Source: Atriophallophorus winterbourni
Taxonomy: Eukaryota > Platyhelminthes > Trematoda > Plagiorchiida > Microphallidae
Direction of reading: 5' to 3'
Assembly: GCA_013407085.1 (NCBI GenBank)
Contig: JACCGJ010016189.1
Coordinates: 29,369 to 93,368 of the forward strand
DNA length: 64,000 nucleotides
Below are positions 13,401 through 24,330 of the stretch, piece by piece. Both the position numbers and the translations under genes were made by a program. Position 1 is the stretch's first letter. Every line of letters begins with the position of its first letter. The notes under the pieces were generated by a model. That model saw only the letters and a list, made by a program, of their open reading frames with translations, did no database searches and was not told the origin of the DNA.

Positions 13401-14159
13401 ATTAAGAAATATTGTCTGTATTCAATAATAAAAATACAGAAACAATAATAAAATCTGTACAAGTTGAAAAAAGTAATTCTGACAAGTGGCTTCACTGTTA
13501 GTCAATGAAATGCGTTTTACATTTGGAAGCCGCCTTGGTAGCAATAAACCTGAAATCGAAATTTTTGAAAAATAATTTTCTCTGAAAACTTTTGTTGAGA
13601 TTGCATGGTGAAACGTTTGTAATCGACCTAATTTCACATCTATCTTCCATAAATCATTTGAAATTTATCAACCTTAGGAGGGTCAATATCAACGGTTGGT
13701 ACTGAAGGAATTTGTTGCTGCCGGCCTTAGACGTTTGATATCGACCGTGGGTTTTCATGTCAGGTGCGTGCCGGTTTGATGCTCCTTAGCGTTTCAAAGG
13801 ACTAAGCAATTCGATTCGGGGGAACCATATATCCCACAGTGCTTAAAGATATAGACAATACTCGGACGATCAGAAAAATTGCATATGAGATGTACGATCA
13901 GCAGTCAAGGGCAGTATCTGCTTTACTCCAGAATGCAAATGACGCATTACACCGTGCATCTAAATTTAGGGAATGATAGCAAGTTCTTTACAATTAGTGG
14001 CTCAAAGCAATAGCTTTCATTTCCCTTTTACAAGAGTCTACGCGCGCAAGTGCTGCTTGTCAAATGGTCAACACTCCATTGAGTAGATATTTTGCATTAT
14101 GACTATTTTCCATTGTCTACACATGACCCAATCGAAGTAGTTAGTGTTATCGTAGTAGG
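10491..14159. other. No gene recognised
   Basis: Contains one possible LINE tail (11455). Overlapping frames on both strands at 12.6-13.6 kb are about 70-107 codons long and match nothing I know. 13680-13970 has higher GC than its surroundings and may be an old repeat. Confidence 0.5.
11455..11530 (-). mobile_element. Possible LINE 3' terminus fragment (copy-3 tail type)
   Basis: The sequence gattcaagattcaagaattt followed by atg and an A-rich stretch resembles the terminal 60 bp of the LINE at 45.4 kb. It is too short for certainty; it could be a chance repeat. Confidence 0.35.
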
Positions 14160-14460
14160 GTGAATATGCTGCTCAGACTAGCTTTAACAAACACTTATAA
14201 GTGTGCTATTTATTCATCAACACTGGGTTTATTATTCGACGGATGCTGCCTGATTGGGAATCACTCAGCTTCGGTTTGAGCATTGCCTGGCTAGTGTAGG
14301 TTTCGTTGCCATACCGTAAACCATTTAGGATGCAAGCACTTTATGACATTATTTTCATCTTCACGGTCAGCTTGTGTTTGTCCCAGGCACAAGAGTTTCA
14401 ACGGGACAAGTGGGTATTTGCTTTGCCAATTGGTTTAACGTCTAGCTAGGAGTTATAGCA
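14160..14460 (-). mobile_element. RTE-like LINE fragment, RT C-terminal part
   Basis: Minus strand. Reads a degraded LDVKPIGKANTHLSR, WDKHKLTVKMKIM, ACILNGLRYGNETYTSQ and RRIINP. This matches the RTE pattern also seen at 16.9 kb (IDKWIGRAGSI, KSTVKTNVMVYGACVLNALP, YGSENW). There are several stops. Confidence 0.65.
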
Positions 14461-16078
14461 CTTGTTGAACAAAGATATGTGAAATATTCATTCGCATGCT
14501 TTTCCGTCACAAAGATATGTGAAATTATGTTTTGGTTCAAGCTAACAGTATTCAACAGTGATGATTGGAGGCGATACAGTCCATTTGAGTTCATATCATA
14601 CCTAGGCCAATCTGGATTAGACTCGAATCATCAAAAAGACATACACTTGTGAAATCTGCCGCGTCAAATATTTTCCCAACAATTTGAGTCGTTAAAATAT
14701 GACACCGATTGAAGTAACATAATTTGAAATCAGCTAAGCGAGGTCTATTGGTACAGTCGTGGTTAAATTTACCTCAATTTTCTAATTAACTTGACGTACC
14801 CATTATTCCATCTCAAGAGAAATACATAAAAATGCCATTGCAAAATATCACTCCAATTTGGAATTACTACGAATGTTGATGCTGAAACATCAAGCGTTTA
14901 CAAACAAGTTTTAATTGACAAGAGAAGATGAGGAACAGGAGTGGTAATGCACATAATACAACTAGTCGCATGTTAATTGAAACGATTACTATCGTGTATG
15001 GTGCCATGAGAAATGTTGAACGTTGAAAACAAGACTTACAGGAAAATTGTTTGATAATTTCTTACAATTTTTCGATTAAATCGATCAGGCTTACAAGAAT
15101 GAATATAGGTTTTAACACGCTCACGCTGTTTCCAAATATATAACACCACGGCAATTAAATCTGACCGTTAATTTTATTGTGAATTTCCGCCTTACTACTG
15201 TCGCGGTCTCTGTCTGCAAAAAGGCGGATAGATACATTTTACGTTACAATGAGCTTAATGGCATACCTCCTTTGCCAATTTCATAACCTGGTTTTCCGGT
15301 GTGCCCCGGAAGTTTCACGTTTCCGTCGTTTTGGGCGTATTGCTCATGAGTTTCGAAAGAATTTTGTACAAATAATCCCCAGTGTTTTGCTAGCTGTAGA
15401 GCCAAATGGTCCATTCGTGTCAAAATACGCGAAGGTTTGTATGGAAACGGTTTGTGTACTAAAACAAAAAATATATCAGCTATCGTTTAGATACAATCTC
15501 AAGATAAATGAAATAATAATCAGGTCAGAAATTATGAGCAGTTGTTTGATTTAACAATATTCTGCATATACTTTGGCCTTAAGTTAAGATACTTTTTACA
15601 GCAATGTCATTGGTTATACACAACTCAATAACGTATTACTCAATCCTCACAACTTAGTAATAGAAAAATTTAATGGTACTAATTATTCCAATGAGTATCA
15701 TACAAATACACATAATTATAAAGATATTCTTTTCATAAATACTGACTTACGTAAGCAAGTTGAACATGTAAGCCACTGTTACGGTGAGCATGAATAACCT
15801 GTTCAACCGAATGTGTACAACCAAATGTTGCTGGTGTTTAACTCATGTTTATGAGCAAAAATCCTCATCCTTATCCTGCGCACCATTGTGCTTAACGAAT
15901 TTTTATCCATCTTTCAGCAATCGTTCGCTAACCAAGTAAAAACCTATCAATAAAAATTGCATGACTGCAATGAGCGCTAAATTTAAATTTCGGCTATCGA
16001 GCACCATAACGCGCTCGTGAAACAATTTTATATTTCTCAATTCAAAATCATAGCATAATTGCCGTTAAATGTACTTAC
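14461..16078. other. Downstream intron or flank of the Ig gene
   Basis: Begins with the donor after Ig domain 2. The next exon should start in phase 1, but none is convincing. Apart from the possible hammerhead-repeat remnant at 15.8 kb I see nothing. Confidence 0.5.
15770..15880 (-). repeat. Possible remnant of a family A hammerhead repeat
   Basis: Resembles the reverse of the family A body (cactgttacggtgagcatg, cctgttcaaccgaatg, atgagcaaaaatcc), without a ribozyme core. Confidence 0.35.
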
Positions 16079-16546
16079 CATGGATATTTGTTATGGCTCT
16101 ATCCAAAATTATCTCAGTCCCGAATTCCCTGGGTTCGTACACTCTACATTCGTACAACCCCGCGTCAAATTGTGTGGCGTTTGCTGAGAACAAAACCACG
16201 TCGCTCCAATATGAATTCGTGGCTTTTGACCTAGTTTGCTTGTAAATATTCGTTCTGTACATCGATTGGCCAACAAGTTGCACGAAGGAATTTGCTAGCC
16301 AGTGAACGATCTCTGAATCAGCGTTGATAGTGTCCAGCACAGAAAGAGATTCGGAATTTGCCAGTAATTTCCAGCGTCGTTTCATCGTAGTTTTGAGACT
16401 AGATGATTGAATTAATCCGTCGTAGCTGTTTTCCGGGCGAAACCAGTCAACCACCGTTCGAGCAGTGTCAGTTGGCTTAACTCGAATTGAACAAGTTAAA
16501 TTGAAGCTCTGGCCCAAACGAATCATCGGTGTCATGGAGATGTGGA
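16079..16546 (-). CDS. Exon encoding second Ig domain of a dpr/DIP-like cell-surface protein (partial gene)
   Basis: This exon encodes a complete immunoglobulin domain of about 156 residues, presumably extracellular. Visible hallmarks are the B-strand cysteine in FNLTC, a C-strand tryptophan in VVDWF, and the F-strand motif DAGLYECRVY. NLT and NAT are possible N-glycosylation sites. The acceptor is a pyrimidine-rich stretch ending ttgttcag at 16547; the donor is atg|gtaagtac at 16078. The exon enters and leaves in phase 1. The entry phase is exactly what the 30986-31298 exon supplies: its final G plus TC gives Val, leading into a linker before the cysteine. The open frame runs on upstream into intron, so the ATG at 16649 is not a real start. 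The C-F loop region is longer than in a typical I-set domain. An RTE-LINE remnant lies just upstream in the intron. The Ig call is secure; dpr/DIP membership is inferred from the order and spacing of both domains. Confidence 0.82.
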
Positions 16547-16699
16547 CTGAACAAAAATAAGTTTGTGGTTGTAATCCTAGACATATGCTGATTTTAGTTG
16601 AATGTATACATCTCATTATTTTTGAATAAATTTTGAGCTTTTTGTCCACTATTAGATTACGAAACCGATCACAAAATTTGTTCAGGATAATTGGTACGC

Positions 16700-17620
16700 T
16701 AAAATGTTATCAATTGTTGTATCTGCGTACGGACTATAGTCAATTACACTCAGGTATTGATTTTTATCTTTCGAAATTACACGCGGATTATACTCTAGGT
16801 CGTGGAACTGTATCACCTCACATCATCATCGATGAAAACTTTAAGGTGAAAACAGTACATCTTTTATCATCATTGTGGATAACCTATTGTTAGACACCGA
16901 GATTGATAAGTGGATTGGTAGAGCAGGTTCCATCTTATTCAATTTGAAACATCATGTCTGGGGCAACCGCAAGTCGACTGTAAAAACAAATGTGATGGTA
17001 TACGGCGCGTGCGTTCTAAATGCTTTACCGTATGGCAGCGAAAACTGGATCATCAACACAAGACACGAATGGAAGCTGAATGCTTTCATTTAAGGAGCAA
17101 CCGCCATATCGTGAACAGATAATTGATGAACAAATTAAACAAGGCCGAATTACTTTCTAAAGCAGGTTTATAGAGCATGTTGACTCTACTACAGCCACAT
17201 CGCATTCGCTGGCTGGGTCATCTTTACAAAATGGGGAATAATCGATCAACTTCATGAAGAGTTGAAATCAGGAAGTTGACCTTTGAGAAGTTAGCACTTG
17301 CGGTACAATGACGTTTTCAACAGATATATGAAAGAGCTTGGCATTGACCCTACAATTCGGAAAGATTTGGCCCTTGACAGCACACGTTAGATGCACTGTT
17401 TATATCTTCATCTCCAACCTAGCAAAGGAAAGAAACTGCATTAGGCTGAGTACTGTAAATCACGCAATCAGTGTGCAATTTCTCAAAACGGTCGATTACT
17501 GCCTTTCGCCGTGGACAGATGTTTCCTCCCGAATATGACTGTGCTTGCATAGCATGAATTCGACATGCATTGTGATTTACACCCTTTTTTGACATGGCCC
17601 GAAGGAGACCTACAACAACT
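16700..17620 (+). mobile_element. RTE-like LINE fragment, RT C terminus and zinc-knuckle end
   Basis: Plus strand. IIIDENFKV near 16830, then LDTEIDKWIGRAGSILFNL, NRKSTVKTNVMVYGACVLNA, YGSENWIINTRHEWKLNAF, then a stop, LLQPHRIRWLGHLYKMGN, and a decayed Cys/His segment near 17500-17560 (SPWTDVSSRI, then HS). This is the usual order at the end of RTE polyproteins (RIRWLGH followed by a C-terminal zinc motif). It is 5'-truncated and lies antisense in the Ig-gene intron, directly next to the Ig domain 2 exon. Confidence 0.8.
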
Positions 17621-17771
17621 GCATTTTGCTTCAATTGGGCTGTATGAAATAACACAATTGTCTGTCGGTGAAGTAGTGTTCCGAAAACCTAATTACTAAA
17701 ATCAATGATTTAAGATGCTTAGAAGAATGAAAGCAGGGAACGTGATTGTAAGTACATAGTTCATTCACCTG

Positions 17772-17797
17772 AATTGAATTGAATTGAATTGAAGGCT
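17772..17797. repeat. GAATT microsatellite
   Basis: gaattgaattgaattgaatt. The same unit forms the 3' tail of LINE copy 1, so it may be an orphan LINE tail, but no LINE 3' sequence is attached. Confidence 0.7.
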
Positions 17798-18164
17798 GAA
17801 TGTAAATCCGAGTTAACAAAATATTAATATGCTTGCTGACTAAACAAGTTTCTGGATTTAAGATAGATAACAGCATTCACCAAAGTTATATGTGAAGAAT
17901 TCATCATAAATATTTGACCAAAGATGCTACTGTTCAGTGATTTCCACAACCTTATAAGCAAAATGTCGAACACGTGCAATATAATATTGAGACAAATTGT
18001 CTAGTGTGTGAGGGATTTTTTTCTCTATCAGAATATAGGTTTTATATTTGTGATTACGTTTGTGCCAGGCAGTAAAAGTGCGAAAGTCGTCATTGGACAA
18101 GGTCATGGCCTGGGGTAGTCAATTTTTCGAATGTTAGTGATGCTTAAACAAGGTTATACTTGTA

Positions 18165-18390
18165 TGCCAACTGTTATATAGGGTTCGTACAACGAACCAC
18201 GATGTTCAGACACGGAATCACAAAGTGATTCTTGGTCAAGCACTCGAGGCGCTTATGGATGACCAAAGTAATGTGTTGCTCACATCCCCATCCCTTACAT
18301 CTTACTGTCTCCACCTGACGATGGCAAACAGCCTGAAACCGGTAGTGGTGGGTAAGGGTTGGGGATGTGAGCAACACATTACTTTAGTGA
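18165..18390 (+). repeat. Hammerhead repeat, family B, with long foldback
   Basis: 18265-18298 and 18352-18385 are 34-bp inverted arms differing at one base. The 53-bp loop contains the ribozyme motif. The upstream part (18165-18265) is shared, inverted, with 27545-27680 (gttcgtacaacgaaccac versus gtggttcgttgtatgaacc). Confidence 0.85.
18311..18348 (+). ncRNA. Hammerhead ribozyme motif (family B, complete core)
   Basis: CCAC/GTGG stem I (4 bp, extendable), CTGACGA (position 7 is free to vary), stem II GGC-AAACA-GCC with a T-T mismatch at its base, GAAA, ACCGGT, cleavage site A. All invariant bases are present. The surrounding 34-bp arms would bring the stem I strands together. Confidence 0.75.
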
Positions 18391-19189
18391 TGCTTATTTG
18401 TAAAACTAGGAACAGTGGGGATATGTGGTGGAACAATTTTTTAAATGCGCAACATTTTTCGGATTATATCCTTGTGATAATTCATGGAAGAAGTGAATCT
18501 AAACAACTTTACTCTTTGCCTGTGACTAAAGAGAATAAAATAATGGCTGAAAATTGATGTCAAAATGCTGACCAACTTCATTGGCTCATGCTACATAAAA
18601 CTTCATCTCAAATTTCGACAGAAATTTTGCTGCTAACACGCAAATTTCACACACAAAAATAACTCTCCGAAATAAATATCTTCTAGAAGGTTTGTTTGCA
18701 TTGACCTACACAAATTAATTGAAGCACTATGTCGCTGCCACTTTAAATGCAACGATGTTTTTAAACTATCCGAGGGGACGCAATCTGATAAAATTTTAAT
18801 CATATTGTGAATGTGCGAGGTGCATTAGCGATGAGCGCGAATCATGAGCTTTCGAATAATATACAGAATTACACCCTCTGGCACAACACGAGAGTAAGAA
18901 GCGCCGAGAATACCAACGACAACAATGGCAAAGTAGTAATATTTCGGATTTCGGATTGATTGCATTCGAACGGTTCGGGCGACAACATCTTCGGAATTAT
19001 GAGATGATCAAAGTCAGCCGCAATCGAACGATATGCAATTCGTCAATGTCGGTCAAACGAGCCCTGCGTGGCGAGGGCTTGAATTGTACTGGTTGCCACG
19101 AAATCGACTGACAAATCAGATCGAAGTGACAACCTGGGCAGACATGTTGATGATCACCGATGTGATAATTTTTTGCCTATATGCGATAA

Positions 19190-19507
19190 GCGTGTGTTTC
19201 ATTCAATCAATTGGAATATGTTTGGAACCGATCGTGTATTCATAATGCAAGGAAATTTGAGTGCAATCGGTTAGAGTAGTTTTTGGGTAACGTTTCACTT
19301 CTGACACAGAAGCTTCGTCAGACCAAGGGTGATAGTCAGGACAGGGAACATGTTTAAGTAGTAGTCAACCCACCACCACTTATTTGACCTTACCGCTAAA
19401 CAGCCCGTAGTACGCCTACAGTGTGTCACGTCTCGTGGGAATGCTCGGGATCAGTGGTCCACTTTCACAGTGTGTATCCAAATAAATCTGATAAAAGTGA
19501 ACACAAG
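19190..19507 (+). repeat. Repeat X, left part (interrupted by LINE copy 1)
   Basis: About 90% identical by eye to the reverse complement of 24010-24330. It contains a conserved self-complementary core, ttctgacacagaagcttcg, at about 19301. The repeat resumes at 22514-22575 after the LINE with ggtcagttgacacagc, matching 23940-24003 inverted. It is non-coding as far as I can see. Confidence 0.8.
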
Positions 19508-22500
19508 TGAATACAAATGAACAGTCCTTGCTGTCAACATCGACCGTCAAATTTTTGTATACGAATGCCCAATGCTTGACAAACTACACGAATTGATTAA
19601 ACTAACTACAACACACTCACCAGACGTGATTGCCGTAACTGAGACATGGTTTCATCCAAAATTAACTGACAATGAATTTGTCATTGAAGGTATGTCTCTA
19701 CTTCGCGCAATCGCCTGACTCGAGGAGGTTGTGTTGCGCTTTACTACATTTCGAGACTGCTCTGCCAAGAGATCACTGATGACGACTTACAACTGCAAGA
19801 CAAATTAAGGTGTTCGCTGAATGTAACAGCAGGGAAAAAATGCATAGTGGGTGTGATTTACCGTTCGCCCTCAGCCGACGAAGCCTACAATTCAGCATTA
19901 CTTGCAAATATACGCTTAGCGGCTACCAGATACCGCGGCAGACTTATTCTGATCGGAGACTTCAATCTGCCGAACTTCAAGGGAAATTCAGTTCATCCAG
20001 AAAATTCTTTAAATGCTTTATATCAACAGTTGCTGGAAGAAATTACACTCTACAACCATATTTTCAACAATACCCGATTTCGTGGTACTGATACGCCGTC
20101 TATCTTGGACTTGATACTGACAAATGAGGAGCACGTGATTGAAAGTTTCACTTATGAAGCTCCGTTAGGAATCAGTGACCAGTTAGTTATCACGTTTGGT
20201 TATATTTGCCAGGCAATCCGAGCAAGTGACATCAACAAGGTGATTAGAAAAATTGACTTTTCACAACTTAAAACTACTCTTAAGAACGCCAAAGACCCGG
20301 GTCTTAAGTCCGACAACGTGCACGATCAGTGGCAGTGGATGATAAACGAACTTAAGTTCGCCGTTGAAATGCACTCTCATCTTCTTCCAAAGGTGCGAAA
20401 AATGAATATACATTTAAGCTGAGAAGCCGATAACGAAACTGGTTGACCTTGCGAAATGCTGTATTGCGGGCTCATCGACATGATACCACTGTTGAGAGTT
20501 GGGAGACATTCTGTTTTCTGATAAATAAAGTAAACAAACTTGTTGTTGATGACAAACTGAATTATCAAAAGCATTTACTCAACAAAATGGAATCAAACCC
20601 CAGAATTCTCTACCAGAACATAAATAACCGGTCAAGCGTGAAACCAGGAGTTGCCGCTCTAAAGACACGTGATGGAACAACAACCATCGCAATCTGCCGA
20701 AGTTCTACCTCATTTCTTCTCCACTTTTTTCAGCCCACGAAACACCGTTACCTGTCCCTTAACTCCCGTCATCTCACCCGAAAATGTTTTACAACGACTA
20801 ACTATTACCTCGGAAAGTGTCCTCCACACGTTGCTAAATCTCAACACGAGAAAATCTCCGAAGCTAACGAAATTACCCCGTTGTTTCTTAAAATCTGTGC
20901 TTATACTTTGTGTACGCCTCTCACCTACTTGTTTAACCTCTCTTTAACCCAAAAGTTCGTTCCCTGTGATTGGAAGAATGGCATCATTACCCCCATCCAC
21001 AAAGGAGGAAACTGTTACGAAGTATCCAACTATCGACCAGTAACACTACAACCGGTGATTTCTAAAGTGATGGAGCGCCTCGTAGCAAACAGCGTCACAA
21101 AACATCTGGAAGACAATTGCTTGCTCGCAGTCGAACAACACGGCTTCAGAAAAAGACTCTTGCCTTTCAAAATTTCTGCTCGCCCTCGATGACTGGACTC
21201 AAGCTGTAGACAAAGGTCTTACCGTACACGCTTGTTATCTTGATATGTCGAAAGAATTCGATCGTGTCAACTACAGTCTGTTACTACAAAAGATGGAGCT
21301 ATGTGGAATCAAGGGTTCATTACAAGCCTGGTTTGAGGATTATCTCCGCGACCGTGTCATTCGAGTAAGGGTTGATGGTGCTTTGTCATGACCTATTGCA
21401 GTAACGAGTGGGGTGCCGCAGGGATCAGTGCTTGGACCAATTCTTTTCCTGATGTATGTCAACGACTTACCTAAACTTGCTCGCTGCAAAATCCTGTTAT
21501 TTGCGGATGACATCAAGCTGTGAACACAAGTACGCACAACTGAGGATTGCAGACAGCTTCAGCTGGACCTCGCTGCCTTACAAGACTGGTCAGTTAGAAA
21601 TGAACTACCTTTCAATGTCAGAAAATGCAAGGTATTGACTGTTAGAAGACATTTCAAGTTCTCTTACACTCTTGGTTCCAATATTCTCGAAAGCACCTAC
21701 AATGAGAAGGACTTGGGTGTGTGGGTGAGCAGCACTTTGAAACCGTCACATAACGCCACAGCTGTCTATGAAAAGACGTAACGAGTACTGCTTCTGCTAA
21801 AACGAGTGTTCGGGAGTTTCACGAAGCAAACCGTTCATCGAATAATTAATACGTACTTGAGGCCAACCATGGAGTATGCGGTTCAGGCTTGGTCACCCTG
21901 GCTACAGAAGGATATCAGCCTCTTGCAGAGAACATATCATCGGACCACCAAGCTCGTACGCGTTTTGAAGCACAAATAATACGAAGATCGCATTGCAAGT
22001 CTCAATCTCTTCGACTCTTGCTACTTCCGTCTTAGAGGTGATTTGATTCTTATGTTCAATATACTGCATACCCCCAACCATCTCGTAAATAAACTATTCA
22101 CGCGCCTACCACCCAGAACCAGCCGGAGTCACGACTATACAGTACTTATTCCCGACTCGAGACTAAACTGTCGAAGGTATTTAATTATGTACGTGTAGGC
22201 TTTACCTGGAACTCCCTACCCTGTAATGTTGCACATTCACCCAACTTGGATATACTCAAATCGAATTTGGACAATTTCATGTTGACCAATCCAAACTTTG
22301 AAACTATAAATTTTACACCATAAAAGCTTTGAACTTTGAAAACAGTTTCTTTCCAATGGATTTTTACTTGATTCCTGAAGTGCTCAGTAAGCAAACAAAT
22401 CCCGTTTTTCTACTTATGTTATTCGTAATTCCAATATTATTCTGTGGTTTTTGTTAAGCTATATGCTTTTCAGACCATCAAAATTGAATTGAATTGAAAT

Positions 22501-22513
22501 GAATTGAAATCGG
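19508..22513 (+). mobile_element. CR1-like LINE copy 1, nearly full EN-RT, inactive, nested in repeat X
   Basis: The element reads on the plus strand from an AP-endonuclease N terminus (LYTNAQCL near 19550) to a 3' tail of AATTG/TTGAA repeats at 22484-22510. The upstream ORF1 seen in the 7.2-7.7 kb relative is absent, so it is probably 5'-truncated at the start of the endonuclease. The two ends fall exactly where a second copy of the surrounding repeat (inverted at 23.6-24.3 kb) is continuous, which defines both borders to within about 10 bp. In orientation it is antisense to the Ig gene. Confidence 0.85.
19543..22322 (+). pseudogene. Endonuclease-reverse transcriptase pseudogene of LINE copy 1
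   Basis: Domains in order: endonuclease with YTNAQCL, VIAVTETWFHPKL, GVIYRSPS, LIGDFNLP and SILDLILTNE; a linker with SSVKPG; then RT with [41 protein letters not shown] and LLFADDIKL; then thumb/C-terminal motifs. Lesions include frameshifts around 19560, 19700, 20425, 20690-20900 and 21165, and stop codons near 21391 and 21522 (the latter just after the FADD motif). The final endonuclease motif reads ISDQL where the sister copy at 47.7 kb has QSDH, so the catalytic His is Gln. The last recognisable codons (NLDNFMLTN) end near 22320. Confidence 0.85.
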
Positions 22514-22575
22514 CGAAGGTCAGTTGACACAGCTCCCCACATAAGTAAAAGTACATAACTAACGGGGCTAAGGCT
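22514..22575 (+). repeat. Repeat X, continuation after LINE copy 1
   Basis: The sequence ggtcagttgacacagctccc followed by cacataagtaaaagtacataact matches the reverse complement of 23940-24003, directly continuing the portion that ends at 19507. It diverges after about 22575. Confidence 0.75.
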
Positions 22576-22639
22576 ATTTTTGAAGAAAAACAAAAAAATC
22601 TAATTAACTAGTAGGTATAAGGTGAATAAAAACTATTTG

Positions 22640-22935
22640 CTTTCGCATCAGTGCCGAGCGCCAGATTGTGTAGATTTCTGCCTCATCCACCTTATTGACC
22701 GCCAGTCGACCTGCCTTGGCAATTTCGCCCGCCTCCGCATGTAGGCGTTTGCTATACGGTTAGCTTTACCGCGTCTCAATATTGCCACATTGTCTAGATC
22801 GACGCTGTGGCCTGGATCTAAAACGAGCTCCGCCAAGGCGGAATCACGAATAAGGGATTGATATTCCCTCGCATCTTGGGTCTGTCTCCGGACACGCGTT
22901 CAGTGTTCTTCGATTCTGGTGTGAATGTCCCTGGA
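22640..22935 (-). mobile_element. Penelope-like element, GIY-YIG endonuclease region fragment
   Basis: Minus strand. QTSRDIHTRIEEH near 22925-22885 matches the GETGR-x-x-x-R-x-x-EH signature of Penelope endonucleases, and SALAELVLDPGHSVDLDN (about 22835-22780) matches the downstream SAxAEH...GH-x-D block, then VAILRRGKANRIANAY. One or two frameshifts. The GIY and YIG motifs themselves are not preserved. Confidence 0.65.
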
Positions 22936-23584
22936 AGTCTGCAGTGTGTTTCATTATTTGTTCTGTGCTTAATAAACGCATTTAACCAATCGGATACTCT
23001 TGTGTTGTGTGATTCCTGGGTTAACGCGCTTAGAGTTGGCAGGTTGACCTCAGGATGAAGCGAGACACAATCGATGTGCGTGCGTGCAACGCGGGTGGTT
23101 AATTTTGGACCGATAAACCGAAATGTAATAAGTGGTCACGTGTGTGCCACCTGCCATGTGTAGACCTGAAATCACCTGACGCTATCATCTCCGGCTTCTC
23201 TCTACCTCCAAACGCTACAATATTATTGCTGTATGCGAGACAGCTCAGTTTTGTCTATTTCTAATTCGCAAATAATTTGGTTTAGCACAAAGTCAGATCA
23301 GCGTCCGAATATCAGGTCACGGATACGTATACCTGATGAGTGGCAACAACCGCGAGCCCGATCGTGTGCTTCCGTCCTGCTTTTCGAACGTCATATAATA
23401 CTTGTAAATAAAAATATGGCTTCAAACGAAAATGTAAGATCTGTCTCACAAAACTTTATCAAATATGATCTGTTTGCTGTTGAACTAGCGTTTTAAATGC
23501 AAATTAATGATAATCTTGTGGTCAAGAACGTCTCATTCTAATTAAGAGTAACAAGTCCGTAGCTATCAAATGCTGAATAATCTT

Positions 23585-24330
23585 GCAATGAAATTTGAGT
23601 GCAATCAGTTAGAGCAGTTTTTGGGTAACGTTTCACTTCTGACACAGAAGCTTCGTCATTATCTAACAACCAATATTCTAGTGTTTGGAATTTATCTAAT
23701 CGGCAACTTTCGCAAGCTGAGCAAAGATTGTTGGAGAAGGGCTCGAATTTCTGCATAATTAAGCGCTTGATGAAGGCTGAAGAGGGATCATTAAATGCAC
23801 TTCCCAATGAAAAGGCAGACGCGGCAAGAAACTTTATCGCTGGTGTCATTAAAAACCAGGAACAAGGTGGTGCAAAACCTCGATTCACACGAAAGAAAAG
23901 CACTTCTTACGCTTAAGCAAGATACGAATATAGCCATTACTAAGGCTGAAATTTGCCCCTTTAGTTATGTACTTTAACTCATGTGGGACGCTGTGTCAAC
24001 TGATCTTGACCGTGTTCACTTGTATTAGATTGATGTGGATACACACTAGCAGGAAAATCGACCACTGATCCTGGTAATTCCCACGAGACGTGACACTGCG
24101 TAGGCGTACTATAGGCTGTTTAGCGGTAAGGTCAAATCAGTGGTGGTGGGTTGACTACTACTTAATCATGTTGCCTGTCCTGACTGTCACCCTTGGTCTG
24201 ACGAAGCTTCTGTGTCAGAAGTGAAATGTTACCCAAAACTGCTCTAACCGATTGCACTCAAATTTCTTTGCATTATGAATACACGATCGGTCCCAAACAT
24301 ATTCCAATCGATTGCTCAATAATCTTGTTT
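23585..24330 (-). mobile_element. Repeat X, uninterrupted copy with internal terminal inverted repeats
   Basis: The left end (23587-23664) and right end (24205-24275) are inverted copies of one about 70-bp segment containing gaaatttgagtgcaatc, tgggtaacgtttcac and ttctgacacagaagcttcg. Both ends plus a unique centre make it look like a non-autonomous DNA transposon, though target duplications were not resolved. A 121-codon minus-strand frame (23538-23903) lies inside. It matches no family I know, and part of it is simply the inverted repeat read through, so I do not call it a gene. Confidence 0.6.

Noticed and set aside
12820..13637. Cluster of overlapping frames on both strands
   Set aside because: Overlap on opposite strands, hydrophobic AT-driven composition and no family resemblance suggest chance frames.
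15249..15554. 101-codon plus-strand frame
   Set aside because: No known motif; possible old repeat but no second copy seen.
23538..23903. 121-codon minus-strand frame
   Set aside because: Lies inside repeat X and part of it is just the inverted terminal repeat in translation (DEASVSEVKRYP), which recurs wherever the repeat does.
19190..24330. Inverted flanks of the 19.5-22.5 kb LINE as terminal repeats of one composite transposon
   Set aside because: The repeat is interrupted by the LINE and resumes after it, and the second copy is complete without the LINE, so nesting explains the pattern better.
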